A DNA stretch of 60,797 bases from Nocardia amamiensis NBRC 102102 (GCF_001612745.1 NZ_BDBA01000077.1:1-60797), one strand, 5' to 3'; counted from the first letter of the stretch, positions 50,818 through 60,574 are shown. Notes: generated by a model not told the origin, from the sequence alone. Numbers and translations are program-made.

Positions 50818-52416
50818 TTATTTGCGGATGAAGACGCCGAGCTGTTCGGTGTTGTAGTACTCGAGCGTGAGCTCGGTCCCGTCGAAAGTGGCCTGCGAGA
50901 CGGTGCCTCGGTTGGCGTTCTCCCCGGGCGGGGTGAAGACGAAGGTGTTGCCGCTCCAATGTTTCAGCGGGAATGTCATGTTTCTCGGACCCAAGGTGAG
51001 GTTCAGGGAACTATCGATGACACTGACCGTCGCCGGTCCGTAATATGCGTTGTCATAGGTGCCCGCATAGCTCGGCAGCGGTTGCGCCGGAATCGGATCG
51101 GAGGGCGGCTGTTTGCCGGCCAGGGCGCCCGACGGCGCGCTGATCGGTTGGAATGCCGTCCGGTACAACGTGCGCCAGTCCTGTTGAATTCTCCCGAATT
51201 GGACCAGGTCGGCGAACTCGGCGTTGAGCGTTTCCGGCACGCCGATCGGCGCCGCGTTGGTCAACGTCACGATGCCGACGTCGGCGGACGGGATCAGCGT
51301 GAACGCGGTGCCCGCGCCGAGGCCGAATGCACCGGAATGACCGAGTATCACCCGGCCCGCGGCGGAGTCGCTGACATTGAAGCCGAACCCGTAGAAGCCG
51401 GCGCGCGCGTCCGGCGTTTTCGGCGGCGCGGAGACCGCCTGCGGGGAGAGGGCGGGCAGCAGATCCTCCGGTGGCACGAGCACCGAGCCGCCCACGGAAC
51501 CGTTCGCCAGCACCATCGCCATCCATTTACCCAGGTCGGCGACGGACGAACTGACCCCACCCGCCGGAGACTGCGCGTCCGGCTGGCGCGGCGGGTTCGC
51601 CACCGCGTACTTGCCGTCGACCAGGACGTGCCCCTCGGCGCGGTTGGCTCGGGCGATGAAGTCGGCGTAGCGCGAACTCGTCGCATCCATACCGAGCGGA
51701 TCGTAGATGGTCTGCTCCGACAACGTCTCCCAGTCGGTACCCGCGGCCGATGACACGGCGACGGCGGCCGCGGTCAGGCCGAAGTTGGTGTACTCGTAGG
51801 AGTCCCGGAAGGTACCCAACGGCAGCAGTCGCAGCCGGTCGAGCACCTGTTGACGGTCGTAGCCGAGGTCTTCCAGCAGGTCACCGGCGTGATCGGGCAG
51901 TCCGGAGCGGTGCGCGTACAGGTCCCCGATGGTGACGTGCTCGGTGACGTACGGATCGGCGAGCGCGAACGACGGCAGCAACCTGTGCACCGGGGTGTCC
52001 CACTCGACGCCACCGGCGGCGATCCGGCGGGCGACGACCGTCGCGCCGATCGGCTTGGAGACCGACGCGAGTTGAAAGACCGTGTTCGCGTCCACCTTCT
52101 CCTCGGTGACGATGTTTCGGACACCGAATCCGTTGCTGTAGACGACTTTTCCACCGTGGACGACGGCGACCGCCATGCCGGGGATGTCGGAGGATTCCAG
52201 CAGCCCTTCGGCGAGTTCGTCCAGTTCGGCCACCGCGTCGTCGATCTGTCCGTCCGGGATCGGCACTCCGGCGACCTGATTGGGCATAGCCGAGTTGGTC
52301 GGTGTGCCGGTTGCGGGGGAGGAGGTCGAATCGTCGTCACCGCATCCTGTCACGGCGAGGGTGACGGCGGTCGCCATCGCCATGGGACCGAGCAGTGCAC
52401 GCCGGCGTGTGCTCAC
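50818..52416 (-). CDS. Serine beta-lactamase-like hydrolase, lipoprotein
   Basis: 532 residues. A lipoprotein signal with lipobox near residue 24 (VTGC) predicts anchoring outside the cytoplasmic membrane. Class C beta-lactamase / D-peptidase fold: SxxK in ASVSKPIG, YxN in YEYTNFG, and HSG in GHSGAFG where penicillin-recognising enzymes have KTG. A C-terminal beta domain (about 430-532, AGTYDNAYYGPATV) follows, as in large esterase-type members. Start GTG 52416 with AGGAGG six bases upstream; longer frames lack this. It could hydrolyse esters or peptides rather than beta-lactams. Downstream of the cholesterol oxidase gene but separated by a terminator. Likely core genome. Confidence 0.88.
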   Translation of the reverse strand: MSTRRRALLGPMAMATAVTLAVTGCGDDDSTSSPATGTPTNSAMPNQVAGVPIPDGQIDDAVAELDELAEGLLESSDIPGMAVAVVHGGKVVYSNGFGVRNIVTEEKVDANTVFQLASVSKPIGATVVARRIAAGGVEWDTPVHRLLPSFALADPYVTEHVTIGDLYAHRSGLPDHAGDLLEDLGYDRQQVLDRLRLLPLGTFRDSYEYTNFGLTAAAVAVSSAAGTDWETLSEQTIYDPLGMDATSSRYADFIARANRAEGHVLVDGKYAVANPPRQPDAQSPAGGVSSSVADLGKWMAMVLANGSVGGSVLVPPEDLLPALSPQAVSAPPKTPDARAGFYGFGFNVSDSAAGRVILGHSGAFGLGAGTAFTLIPSADVGIVTLTNAAPIGVPETLNAEFADLVQFGRIQQDWRTLYRTAFQPISAPSGALAGKQPPSDPIPAQPLPSYAGTYDNAYYGPATVSVIDSSLNLTLGPRNMTFPLKHWSGNTFVFTPPGENANRGTVSQATFDGTELTLEYYNTEQLGVFIRK

Positions 52417-52702
52417 GGATCGCCTCCTGGCTCTCGTAGCAACAAAAGACCAGTTAAAGGCTAGTTGAGGCGAGATTGCTGTGCGGAAGGTTCGAGCATC
52501 TCGCTCCGGCGCGGATCGTCCGGTCGGCTGGCCCTCGGGCTGCTCGCCAGCCTCCGCCGGGCGGGCGAACGTATCGTCCGGCAGGCAGGCGGCTGGTGTA
52601 GGCACCGCTGGGCGGGTCAACCGCGATGTCAGTGAGGGCGATGTCACCGGGCTGCCGAAGGGCGGAATCATGGGCGCCGCGACGGGAAACCCGTCGTGAA
52701 AT

Positions 52703-52729
52703 GGGCGCCCGGTCGTACACCGGGCGCCC
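52703..52729 (-). terminator. Hairpin terminator after the cholesterol oxidase gene
   Basis: GGGCGCCCGGT and ACCGGGCGCCC form a perfect 11-bp stem around a 5-base loop, 6 bases beyond the minus-strand stop codon. Confidence 0.85.
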
Positions 52730-52734
52730 CGCTC

Positions 52735-54456
52735 CTATCCGGCAGCCGGTGTCTCCCGGATCTCGACGATCGGAAGCACCAGCGCCGCAGGCGAACTCGA
52801 CGGAACCGCCGGATTTACCGGCGCGACCGGGGCGATCCGCCGATATCCAGCACCGATCGGAGGCCGCGTGTCCACCTCACCCTTGTTCGGCCAGTACGCC
52901 GCCGCCCGCTCGGCCTGTGCGGTGATGGTCAACGAGGGGTTCACACCCAGGTTCGCCGATACCGCCGCACCGTCGACGACGCTGAGCGTGGGGTAGCCGT
53001 ACACGCGGTGGTAGCCATCGATCACGCCGTGCTCGGCGTCGGCGCCGATCACCGCGCCGCCGAGGAAGTGAGCCGTGAGCGGAATGTTGACGATCTCGCC
53101 CCAGCTGCCGCCGGGGATGCCGCCGATCTTCTCGGCGACCCGCCTGGTGACGTCGTTGCCGACGGGAATCCAGGTCGGATTGGGCTCGCCGTGCCCCTGC
53201 TTGCTGGTGAGTTTGCGGCCGAACAGTCCGCGCTTGGTGTAGGTGGTGATCGAATTGTCCAGATGCTGCATGACCAGCGAGATGATGGTGCGCTCGCTCC
53301 AGTTCTTGGTGCTCAGGAAGCTGAGCAGGTCCATCGGATGCCGCAGCACCATGCCGAGGAAGCGCAGCCAGCGCGGGATGCGGCCGCCGCCGTCGACCAT
53401 GAGTGTCTGTAGCAGACCCATGGAGTTGGAGCCCTTGCCGTATCGGACCGGCTCGATGTGGGTGTCGGGTGTGGGGTGGATCGAGGAGGTGATGGCGACA
53501 CCCTTGGTGAAGTCGGTGCCCGGGGCGACCTTCTTGGTCGCCGCGCCGACGATCGACTCGGAGTTGGTGCGCGTCAGCACGCCGAGCCGGTCCGACAGGT
53601 TCGGCAACACACCCTTGTCGCGCATCGCGAACAGCAGCTTCTGCGTGCCGCGCGTTCCGGCGGCGAGTACCACGTGCGCCGCGGTGAACGTCTGCGGGTT
53701 CTTGCGCACCCAGGCGCCGGTGCGGACGGTGGACACGTCCCAGGTCCCATCGGGGTGCGGCCGGAGCGCGGCGACCGTCGTCATCGGGATGACCTCGGCC
53801 CCCGCCTTTTCTGCGAGGTAGAGGTAGTTCTTGACCAGGGTGTTCTTCGCGCCGTACTTGCAGCCCACCATGCAGTCGCCGCATTCGACGCAGCCGGTGC
53901 GGTCGGGACCGGCGCCGCCGAAGTACGGGTCGGACACGGTCTTTCCCGGCTCACCGAAGAACACGCCCACCGGCGTCTGTACGAACGTGTCGCCGACCCC
54001 CATGTCGTCGGCGACGGACTTGAAGACCTCGTCGGCAGGCGTCATGTGCGGGTTGCGCACCACGCCGAGCATCTTCTGCGCCCGCTCGTAGTACGGGGTC
54101 AGCTCCTCGCGCCAGTCGGTGATGTCGCGCCACTGGGCATCCTGGAAGAACGGCTCCGGCGGCACGTAGAGGGTGTTCGCGTAGTTCAGCGAGCCGCCGC
54201 CGACACCGGCGCCGCCGAGGATGAGGACGTTGCGCAGTGGATGGATGCGCTGGATGCCGTAGCAGCCGAGCGCGGGCGCCCAGAGGAACTTTTTCAGCTC
54301 CCAGCTGGTTTTGGGCAGTTCGTCGTCGGCGAAGCGGCGGCCCGCCTCCAGCACGCCGACTTTGTACCCTTTCTCCACCAGCCGAAGCGCCGTTACGCTG
54401 CCGCCGAACCCCGAACCGACGATCAGCACGTCGAAATCCGTCGTCCGCTGGTCCAT
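52735..54456 (-). CDS. choD: GMC-family oxidoreductase, cholesterol oxidase (ChoD-like)
   Basis: 573 residues. FAD-binding GSGFGG (14-19), then the GMC pattern LGGAGVGGGSLNYAN and a C-terminal HFLGGAVIG / GVNPSLTITAQAERAA block. A Cys-rich CVECGDCMVGCKYGAKN stretch in the middle is characteristic of this actinobacterial branch and looks like, but need not be, an Fe-S site. ChoD-type enzymes oxidise 3-beta-hydroxysterols, although mycobacterial ChoD activity on cholesterol is debated. ATG 54456 with GAGGAG-type site close upstream. A divergent TetR gene lies 184 bases away and may regulate it. Core-genome appearance. Confidence 0.9.
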   Translation of the reverse strand: MDQRTTDFDVLIVGSGFGGSVTALRLVEKGYKVGVLEAGRRFADDELPKTSWELKKFLWAPALGCYGIQRIHPLRNVLILGGAGVGGGSLNYANTLYVPPEPFFQDAQWRDITDWREELTPYYERAQKMLGVVRNPHMTPADEVFKSVADDMGVGDTFVQTPVGVFFGEPGKTVSDPYFGGAGPDRTGCVECGDCMVGCKYGAKNTLVKNYLYLAEKAGAEVIPMTTVAALRPHPDGTWDVSTVRTGAWVRKNPQTFTAAHVVLAAGTRGTQKLLFAMRDKGVLPNLSDRLGVLTRTNSESIVGAATKKVAPGTDFTKGVAITSSIHPTPDTHIEPVRYGKGSNSMGLLQTLMVDGGGRIPRWLRFLGMVLRHPMDLLSFLSTKNWSERTIISLVMQHLDNSITTYTKRGLFGRKLTSKQGHGEPNPTWIPVGNDVTRRVAEKIGGIPGGSWGEIVNIPLTAHFLGGAVIGADAEHGVIDGYHRVYGYPTLSVVDGAAVSANLGVNPSLTITAQAERAAAYWPNKGEVDTRPPIGAGYRRIAPVAPVNPAVPSSSPAALVLPIVEIRETPAAG

Positions 54457-54640
54457 GTGGAACTCCTCATCGTGTCGCCAGTGACAGGGCTAACACTACT
54501 CCCGGGTAAGTAACGGTCCGCAAGTCGATCTGGACGACTTCGCCGCCGCATGGAGGGGCCGTATGCGCCCGTCCTCAGGTAGAGAAGAGCAATGCTCTCA
54601 ATAGTTGACATCGCTCTCTCTGGCGAGCAAGGTCTCTGCT

Positions 54641-55339
54641 ATGCCGACGACACCCCGCGCCCGCGCCAGGGCTCAGACCATGAACGACATCGTCCGGATC
54701 GGACGCGAACACCTGGCGACCGACGGCGCCGCCGCGCTCTCCCTGCGTGCCGTGGCGCGTGACCTCGGGGTGGTTTCCTCCGCCGTCTACCGGTACGTCC
54801 GCAGTCGCGACGAACTGCTCACCCTGCTCGTGGTGGACGGCTACAACGCACTCGGCGACGCGGCGGACGCCGCGCTGACCGGTGCCGCGGAGGATCCGAT
54901 CGACCGGCTGCGCGTACTCGGCCGCACCGTGCGCAGGTGGGCGCTGGCCGAACCGGCACGCTACGGTCTGCTGTTCGGCACACCGGTGCCTGGCTATGAA
55001 GCGCCCGCGGCGGAGACCGTCGCGCCAGGTACCCGGGTGATCGCCACCATGCAAACCTTGTTCGCCCGCGCCTACGCGATCGGCAAACTGGCGCCGCCGA
55101 GCCGGGAGCCGCGCGTATCGGCTCCGCTGGCAGGCAGTTTCGCGCGGATCCGGGACGAGTTCCAGCTCGAGCTGCCCGACTGGCTGGTGGTCCGTGGCGT
55201 GACGTTCTGGGTCGGCTTGTTCGGCGCGGTGAGCGCGGACGTCTTCGACATGTACGGCCTCGATACCTTCGCCGACCGCGACGAACTGTTCGAACACCAA
55301 CTCGACGCGCTGCTGGACATGCTCGGCTACCGCGGCTGA
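54641..55339 (+). CDS. TetR-family regulator, divergent from the cholesterol oxidase gene
   Basis: 232 residues. An Arg-rich start (PRARARAQTMNDIVRIGREHL) and a TetR helix-turn-helix at about 10-55 (LSLRAVARDLGVVSSAVYRYVRSRDELLTLL), then a TetR_C ligand domain with WALAEPARYGLLFGTPVPGY, a common actinobacterial subfamily. ATG 54641 with AAGG upstream; the frame is open 12 codons earlier but without a start signal. The 184-base gap to the oxidoreductase gene should hold both promoters. Confidence 0.9.
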   Translation: MPTTPRARARAQTMNDIVRIGREHLATDGAAALSLRAVARDLGVVSSAVYRYVRSRDELLTLLVVDGYNALGDAADAALTGAAEDPIDRLRVLGRTVRRWALAEPARYGLLFGTPVPGYEAPAAETVAPGTRVIATMQTLFARAYAIGKLAPPSREPRVSAPLAGSFARIRDEFQLELPDWLVVRGVTFWVGLFGAVSADVFDMYGLDTFADRDELFEHQLDALLDMLGYRG

Positions 55340-55444
55340 CCTGCCATGCGGGCGGGGAGTCCCGACCGGCCGATCGTCAGGTGACGCATATGGGACAACG
55401 GGGACCGAGCGCGATCTCGAATTCGGCTATGTTGCGATGGACGC

Positions 55445-56449
55445 GTGACGGATCATGACGAACGATTACCTGCCTCGCCGGGACCCCGGGCCCCGCTCGC
55501 CTGGGCGCACCGGATCGGCGCGCGGATTCCCCTGGTCAACGCTCCGATGGGCGGAGTGGCGGGCGGACGGCTCGCCGCGGCGGTGACCGCCGCTGGTGGC
55601 CTCGGCATGATCGGAATGGGTAGTGCCGGATCGGTCGCAGCGCTGGAGCGAGAGCTGCCGCGGGTCCGCGGCGTCGATGGACCGTTCGGCATCGGCCTGG
55701 TCGACTGGGTGATCGCAGCCGAGCCCGAATTGCTGGAGGTCGCGATCGCCGCGCGGCCCGCATTGATCTCGGTGAGTTTCGGCACCGACCTCGGGTGGGC
55801 CACCCGCGTCACCGACGCGGGCATCGTCGCGGCCACTCAGGTGTACAGCGCGCAGGACGCACGGAGTGCGCAGGACGCGGGTGTCGGTGTCCTGGTTGCC
55901 CGTGGTGTGGAAGGCGGTGGTCATGGCGCGGTGAACTCGACGCTGCCGCCACTGCTGGAATCGGTGCTGAACGTCGCGTCGGTTCCGGTGCTCGCGGCGG
56001 GTGGAATCGGCACACCGTCGAGCTTGGCCGCTGTGCTGCGAGCGGGCGCGACCGGAGCATGGCTGGGCACCTGTCTCGCGGCGTGCGAGGAATCGTCGCT
56101 GTCGGAGGCGGGCCGGCGAGCGCTGCTCGCGGCGCGTGCCGAGGACACCGTGCTGACCCGCGCCTACGACGTGGGGACGGAACTGCCTTGGCCCGCACGC
56201 TTTCCCGCCCGGGTGCTGCAAACCGAGTTCACCGATCGGTGGACCGGCCGGGAGGACGAGCTGGCCGCGGACCCGTCCGCGCGAGCGGCGCTGGCCGCAG
56301 CGATCGCCGCCGGAGATCCGGCGGTGACGCCGGTCGACGCCGGTGCGGGCGTCGGTCTGGTCACCGCGGTGGAACCGGCCGCGCGAGTGCTCGATCGGCT
56401 CTGGTCCGGCGCGACCGCACACCTTGCGGACGGACCGGCCGCCGGGTAG
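55445..56449 (+). CDS. Nitronate monooxygenase-like FMN enzyme
   Basis: 334 residues, TIM-barrel. PLVNAPMGGVAGGRLAAAV near the N-terminus, FGTDLGWATRV, GVEGGGHGAVNS with the FMN-phosphate Gly-rich loop, and VPVLAAGGIGTPSSLAAVLRAGATGAWLGT. These are the marks of the 2-nitropropane dioxygenase / nitronate monooxygenase family, which detoxifies alkyl nitronates; many members have unknown substrates. Start GTG 55445 has only a weak ribosome site. It follows the TetR gene after about 105 bases. Probably a housekeeping flavoprotein. Confidence 0.88.
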   Translation: MTDHDERLPASPGPRAPLAWAHRIGARIPLVNAPMGGVAGGRLAAAVTAAGGLGMIGMGSAGSVAALERELPRVRGVDGPFGIGLVDWVIAAEPELLEVAIAARPALISVSFGTDLGWATRVTDAGIVAATQVYSAQDARSAQDAGVGVLVARGVEGGGHGAVNSTLPPLLESVLNVASVPVLAAGGIGTPSSLAAVLRAGATGAWLGTCLAACEESSLSEAGRRALLAARAEDTVLTRAYDVGTELPWPARFPARVLQTEFTDRWTGREDELAADPSARAALAAAIAAGDPAVTPVDAGAGVGLVTAVEPAARVLDRLWSGATAHLADGPAAG

Positions 56450-56458
56450 CCGACGGGT

Positions 56459-56653
56459 TCAGTCCTCGCTGCTCACACGGTCGCCGACGAAATGGATCAG
56501 TCCGGGATCGGCGGAGGTCAGCCGGTCGACCTCCGCGCCGCCGGTGCACGGGAAGAGTGCGATGGTGACCGCACCGGAGCGGCGGCCGACCACCCGCCAG
56601 ACCCCACCGGAGTCGTGCCAGCGGCGCAGCACCGCGACGGGATCGTCGGACAT
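56459..56653 (-). CDS. Conserved small hypothetical protein (64 residues)
   Basis: Starts MSDDPVAVLRRWHDSG, then WRVVGRRSGAVTIALFPCTGG, EVDRLTSADPGLIHFVGDR and SSED. The even composition and the pattern AVLRRWxxSGxVWRV...EVDR...SSED resemble small proteins annotated across mycobacteria and nocardiae. No catalytic motif. It ends ten bases from the convergent nitronate monooxygenase-like gene and lies 47 bases beyond the stop of the GH1 gene, on the same strand. Confidence 0.7.
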   Translation of the reverse strand: MSDDPVAVLRRWHDSGGVWRVVGRRSGAVTIALFPCTGGAEVDRLTSADPGLIHFVGDRVSSED

Positions 56654-56699
56654 GCTCTGCTTCCTCTCGGTGGCGCTTGCGTGGTCGATGAAGAACGCG

Positions 56700-58019
56700 T
56701 CACCGCGGGACCGTGACGGGGTCGGTACAGCTGGCGGGTACGTCTACGAATGAGCAGTCCTTCGGCGGGCGGGTGGGCCGATAGTCGGGCGCGACGCCGC
56801 CGGACCGAGTGATGGCCGAGTATGCCGCCACCGCGTCGGTTGGTTTGCGGGTCAATGCGGGATCGGTCAGCACGTCGACGGTATAGAGGCCGAAACGCGG
56901 TGTGTAGGAACCCCACTCGTAATTGTCTGTGAGGCTCCAGTAGTTGTAGCCGATCAGGTTCATGCCGTCGGCCTTGGCACGCTGGAGCCAGTAGACGGTG
57001 TCGCGGAGCGAATCGGCGCGGCGGTATCCATCCGCACGCGGCATGCCGTTCTCCGTGGGCATGCCGTTCTCGACGATGTAGAGCGGCTTGCCAGGGAATT
57101 TGCGCGAATAGTGTTGCAGCGCATAGTAGATGCCCTCTGGCTGCAAGGGATTCTTCCACAGCTCCGTGAAGTTCATCATGCCGGTGATGGTGTCGGGGGA
57201 CAGGCCGTAGTAGTAATCGATGCCGATGTAGTCGAGTTTGCCGCCGATCTTGTCGAACAGCGGCCTGTTCACCACGTCCTCGCCGCCGGGTATATAGGCG
57301 ACGTTGCTGGTTACCATCGCATTCGGTCGGTCGCGGTGGATGTAGTCGTAGATGCTGTTGTGGGCCTGGGCAATTCGGTCCTTCATGGCGAGCGCCGAGG
57401 TCAGCGCGATTCCGCCGTGGCGCAGCTCATTGACGAGATAGAACGTGGGCTCGTTGAACGTCACCCACAGCGGGTTGTACGGGGCGTAACGGTCCACGAC
57501 GGCACGCGCATTGGCCAGCCAGTCCTCGACGATGCCCGGGTTGTTCCATCCACCGCGGTCGACCGCCCATCCCGGATACACCCAGTGGTCGATGGTGAGC
57601 ATCGGGCGCATGCCCGCGGCCGTGATGGCGGCGACCACGTTGTCGTAGAACCTCAGCCCGTCCGGGTCCCACTGACCGGGCTCGGGCTGGAGACGGGCCC
57701 ACTCGATGCCGACCCGATAGACCTTGACGCCCAGGTCGGCCGCCAAGGTGATATCCGACCGGTAGCGCGTGTAGAAGTCGATCGAATCCCGGTATGGGTC
57801 AGCAGTTTTCCCGGACGCGACGTAGCGGGACCAGTTGCTGTCGGGGGCGTGACCCTCCGATTGGTATCCGGACGCGGCGACGCCCCACAGAAAGTCCGGG
57901 CTCATCGGCGCTACCTGAGCCGGTGGCGCCGGCCGCGCGGCGGCATGAGTGGTGGTCCCGATGAATGCCGCGGTGACTGCCGCGAGCACGGCCACGACGT
58001 GGCGGCGGTGTGATCGCAT
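56700..58019 (-). CDS. Secreted glycoside hydrolase family 1 (beta-glucosidase type)
   Basis: 439 residues. A signal peptide (about 1-28, RRHVVAVLAAVTAAFI, ending AAA) is followed by a GH1 catalytic domain: acid/base Glu190 in TFNEP and nucleophile Glu318 in ENGM, with FLWGVAASGYQSEG at the start and YWSLTDNYEWGSY near the end. It cleaves beta-linked glucosides or galactosides outside the cell. Slightly short for the family and ending in a Cys-containing tail (KDCSFVDVPASCTDP). Start ATG 58019. Confidence 0.92.
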   Translation of the reverse strand: MRSHRRHVVAVLAAVTAAFIGTTTHAAARPAPPAQVAPMSPDFLWGVAASGYQSEGHAPDSNWSRYVASGKTADPYRDSIDFYTRYRSDITLAADLGVKVYRVGIEWARLQPEPGQWDPDGLRFYDNVVAAITAAGMRPMLTIDHWVYPGWAVDRGGWNNPGIVEDWLANARAVVDRYAPYNPLWVTFNEPTFYLVNELRHGGIALTSALAMKDRIAQAHNSIYDYIHRDRPNAMVTSNVAYIPGGEDVVNRPLFDKIGGKLDYIGIDYYYGLSPDTITGMMNFTELWKNPLQPEGIYYALQHYSRKFPGKPLYIVENGMPTENGMPRADGYRRADSLRDTVYWLQRAKADGMNLIGYNYWSLTDNYEWGSYTPRFGLYTVDVLTDPALTRKPTDAVAAYSAITRSGGVAPDYRPTRPPKDCSFVDVPASCTDPVTVPR

Positions 58020-58239
58020 CGAACTCCTGTTCCGAGACGGATGGCGGGCGCTCGTCGACCTCCAGTGCGGGGGACCGGCGGGCGGCTACCACGGGGACAG
58101 GGTAACTGGTCAATTGTCCGTTTTTGGTCGAAGTGGGGGAGGGGAGTTGTGTGGACGGCCTCGTCGTTGGGATGGGGGAGGCGCAACCTTCGGTCGAGCG
58201 TGCTGCAAGCACGGCGGAAGGACGCGCGATAGGCGGTAG

Positions 58240-58310
58240 TCATCATTAACATATGGTTACGTAGATATTCGCATCTAACTATGTATCCATCAATTTCGTA
58301 CTACACACCG
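58240..58310. promoter_or_regulatory. AT-rich intergenic patch with a small inverted repeat
   Basis: The 459-base gap 58020-58478 between divergent genes contains a clearly AT-rich patch, with TAGAT-ATTCGC-ATCTA at 58262-58277. It could hold promoters and an operator for the GH1 or F420-type gene. Nothing else was seen in the gap. Confidence 0.35.
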
Positions 58311-58478
58311 CCACATACCTCACGAACAAAACAAACCGCCAAGAGGGGAAGGTGGGCGTCGCGGACGCTATCCCAGCACGGGAGAAACGGATGACGCGGC
58401 GAAAGTGCTTGTGAGATGCTCCTCAGTCGCCGGCTCGTCGATTTACCCGGGATACGGGGGCCGTGTGAGGATTCGAGT

Positions 58479-58961
58479 ATGGTCGCGAATCCGTTGCCGC
58501 CGCTGGCCCGGTGGCTCGCCCAGCGGCGCTGGGTGATGCGCTGGGCGCCGGTCGTGCTGCGCGTGGAGCGGCTGATTCGCCGAGTCAGTGGCGGTCGGTT
58601 GGGCGTACTCGATCTCGTGGGGTTGCCATCGATCGAAATCACCGTGGCCGGCCGCAAGACCGGGATTCCGCGCACGACCTCGCTGCTGTATGTCCCATAC
58701 GACGATGACTTCGTTGTGCTCGGCTCGAATTGGGGCAGTCGGGACCATCCAGCCTGGGCGGCGAACCTGCGTGCGGCCGACACTGCTTCGGCCCGGTGCA
58801 AAGGCGAACAGTTCCTGGTCACGGTCCGCGAGATCACGGGCGTGGAGCGCAAACGGTTCTGGGATCTGGCGGTCGAGTTCTGGCCCGGCTATGCAATGGA
58901 GTACGAGCTGTCAGGTGGCCGAGTGTTCCCCATTTTCGAATTGCGTCGCCTATCCGCCTGA
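58479..58961 (+). CDS. F420 (deazaflavin)-dependent nitroreductase-family protein, DDN-like
   Basis: 160 residues. The split beta-barrel pattern VLDLVGLPSIEITVAGRKTGIPRTTSLLYVPYDDDFVVLGSNWGS and HPAWAANLRA is typical of DDN/PNP-type F420H2-dependent proteins (the family that activates nitroimidazoles in mycobacteria). ATG 58479 with GTGAGG upstream; an earlier ATG at 58416 is less well placed. Substrate not predictable. Confidence 0.88.
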   Translation: MVANPLPPLARWLAQRRWVMRWAPVVLRVERLIRRVSGGRLGVLDLVGLPSIEITVAGRKTGIPRTTSLLYVPYDDDFVVLGSNWGSRDHPAWAANLRAADTASARCKGEQFLVTVREITGVERKRFWDLAVEFWPGYAMEYELSGGRVFPIFELRRLSA

Positions 58962-59049
58962 AGAACAGGCCGATCGAACGGCAGGTGCTCCCGCGTCGCG
59001 ATGACCGCGAGGCACCAAGCGGCACAGATCGAGTGGGCGTGCGGTCGGT

Positions 59050-60288
59050 TCAGGCACGGCCCTTGATCGTTTCCTGCCCCTGCTGCGCCATGTTCCCGTT
59101 TCGGGGTAGTAGAAGCGGGGTTGTCAGCAGGAGCAGACCGGCGATCGCGATCGCGGTGCGGAGACCGACGGCGTGGGCCAAAACACCCCAGAAGGCCGTC
59201 AACGCCGCGATGGTGGCGTTGTTGGTGATCGACCATGCGGATAGTGTCCGGGCGATTCGGTCGGTCGGCGTCTGGTCGAGCCGGTAGGTGGCGAACACCG
59301 GATTGAACACGCCGACACAGGTGACCAGGCAGAACTCGAGGGTGAGGACGAGGACGAGACCGCCTGTGCCCGCGCCGACAAGAGCCAAGCCGAGCGGCCA
59401 GCACACACGGAGTGTCCCGGCGGTGTACATGACCTTGTGCTGCCCGAACCGTGTGACGAGTCGACGGCTGAGTCGCGCTCCGACGAGGCCGCCGACGCAC
59501 GGCGCTCCGAACGCGAGACCGTACTGCCAGGCGGCGAACCCGAGACGATCGAGCATGAGCAGGGCGAGCAGCGGTGCGGTGGCCATGATCAGTCCGTTGA
59601 CGAGGATGGTGTGGAAGAACATCGGGCGCAGGGCCGCATGGGTCAGGATGCAGCGCCATCCTTCGACGAGATCAGCGACACGTCGTATGTCGGTTCGTTC
59701 GGGAGGCCGTTCCATTCCGCGGATCGCTCGAATCCCCATGGCGGACAGCAGGAAGCTGATCGCATTGGCGATCACGACTGTCACCGGACCGAACAGCCCG
59801 ACCGCGGCTCCGCCGACGGGTGGTCCCAGCGCCGTGGCGGTCCACGTCGTGGACTCGAACCGGCCGTTCGCGACGAGCAGGTCCTCCGGGCGAACCAGTG
59901 CTTTCAGATACGCGCCACTGGCCGCCTTGAAGGCGATATCGGCCGCGGCCACCACGACCGAAACGACCAGCAGCTGGATGAAGGTCAACCAGCCGAGTGC
60001 GTAGGTGGCCGGCACGCTGAGCAAGGCCGCGCACCGGATGAGGTCCATCATGACCATGACCGGCCGCTTCGGGCGGAACTCCACCCAGGGACCGAGCGGT
60101 GCCGCGACCACGGCTCCTACCGCGAGCCCCGCGGCGGCCAGCACCGCCACCTGGGTCGGTCCGGCGTGCAGGACGAGGATCGCGATCAAGGTGAACGCGT
60201 CGAAGGCGAGCCAGGTACCGAAGGTGCTGACGGCGTATACGGCCCACAGCCATCCGAACGGCTTACCCAACGACTTGCTTTCGGCCAT
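59050..60288 (-). CDS. MFS transporter, MFS_3 (enterobactin-exporter-like) type
   Basis: 412 residues, about 12 membrane helices. It starts AESKSLGKPFGWLWAVYAVSTFGTWL, has APLGPWVEFRPKRPVMVMMD in the motif A position, and a long hydrophobic repeat ending LLLLTTPLLLP. This type lacks the DHA2 helices 7-8 and usually has unknown substrates. I start at ATG 60288, since the frame upstream is Arg/Cys-rich and unlike the family. Divergent from the LysR gene at the window edge, which may control it. Confidence 0.88.
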   Translation of the reverse strand: MAESKSLGKPFGWLWAVYAVSTFGTWLAFDAFTLIAILVLHAGPTQVAVLAAAGLAVGAVVAAPLGPWVEFRPKRPVMVMMDLIRCAALLSVPATYALGWLTFIQLLVVSVVVAAADIAFKAASGAYLKALVRPEDLLVANGRFESTTWTATALGPPVGGAAVGLFGPVTVVIANAISFLLSAMGIRAIRGMERPPERTDIRRVADLVEGWRCILTHAALRPMFFHTILVNGLIMATAPLLALLMLDRLGFAAWQYGLAFGAPCVGGLVGARLSRRLVTRFGQHKVMYTAGTLRVCWPLGLALVGAGTGGLVLVLTLEFCLVTCVGVFNPVFATYRLDQTPTDRIARTLSAWSITNNATIAALTAFWGVLAHAVGLRTAIAIAGLLLLTTPLLLPRNGNMAQQGQETIKGRA

Positions 60289-60545
60289 GCTCCGAACACC
60301 CCTGGTTGTCTCGATCCAGCGCCGACATCGACTCGCGAGATCAAAGCGGGCCGGTGAACGGCTGGTCAAACAACCGTTCGATCGATACTCACAACCATGC
60401 ATTGTGTTAGGAGGTCGGGCCGGTCGAGCTGGCGGATAGGCCGGTGCCGCCGAGGATTTGCCGAATTCGGTTGTATTTTGAGTGCTCCGGTTGTGGTGGC
60501 TGGCGGTAGACCGGTCAGCGGCTTGCGGCGGAGGGTAGGAATCTC

Positions 60546-60560
60546 ACAACTGGTAGTTGT
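60546..60560. promoter_or_regulatory. Inverted repeat, possible LysR or autoregulatory site
   Basis: ACAACT-GGT-AGTTGT, a perfect 6-3-6 palindrome 14 bases before the LysR start. Its position next to the start codon fits autorepression. Confidence 0.4.
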
Positions 60561-60574
60561 CGATGGAGCGGCGT

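Noticed and set aside
54506..54526. GTAAGTAAC upstream of the cholesterol oxidase and TetR genes
   Set aside because: The partner half is weak and the position suits a TetR or promoter element. Core-genome genes are not expected to be in the SARP set.
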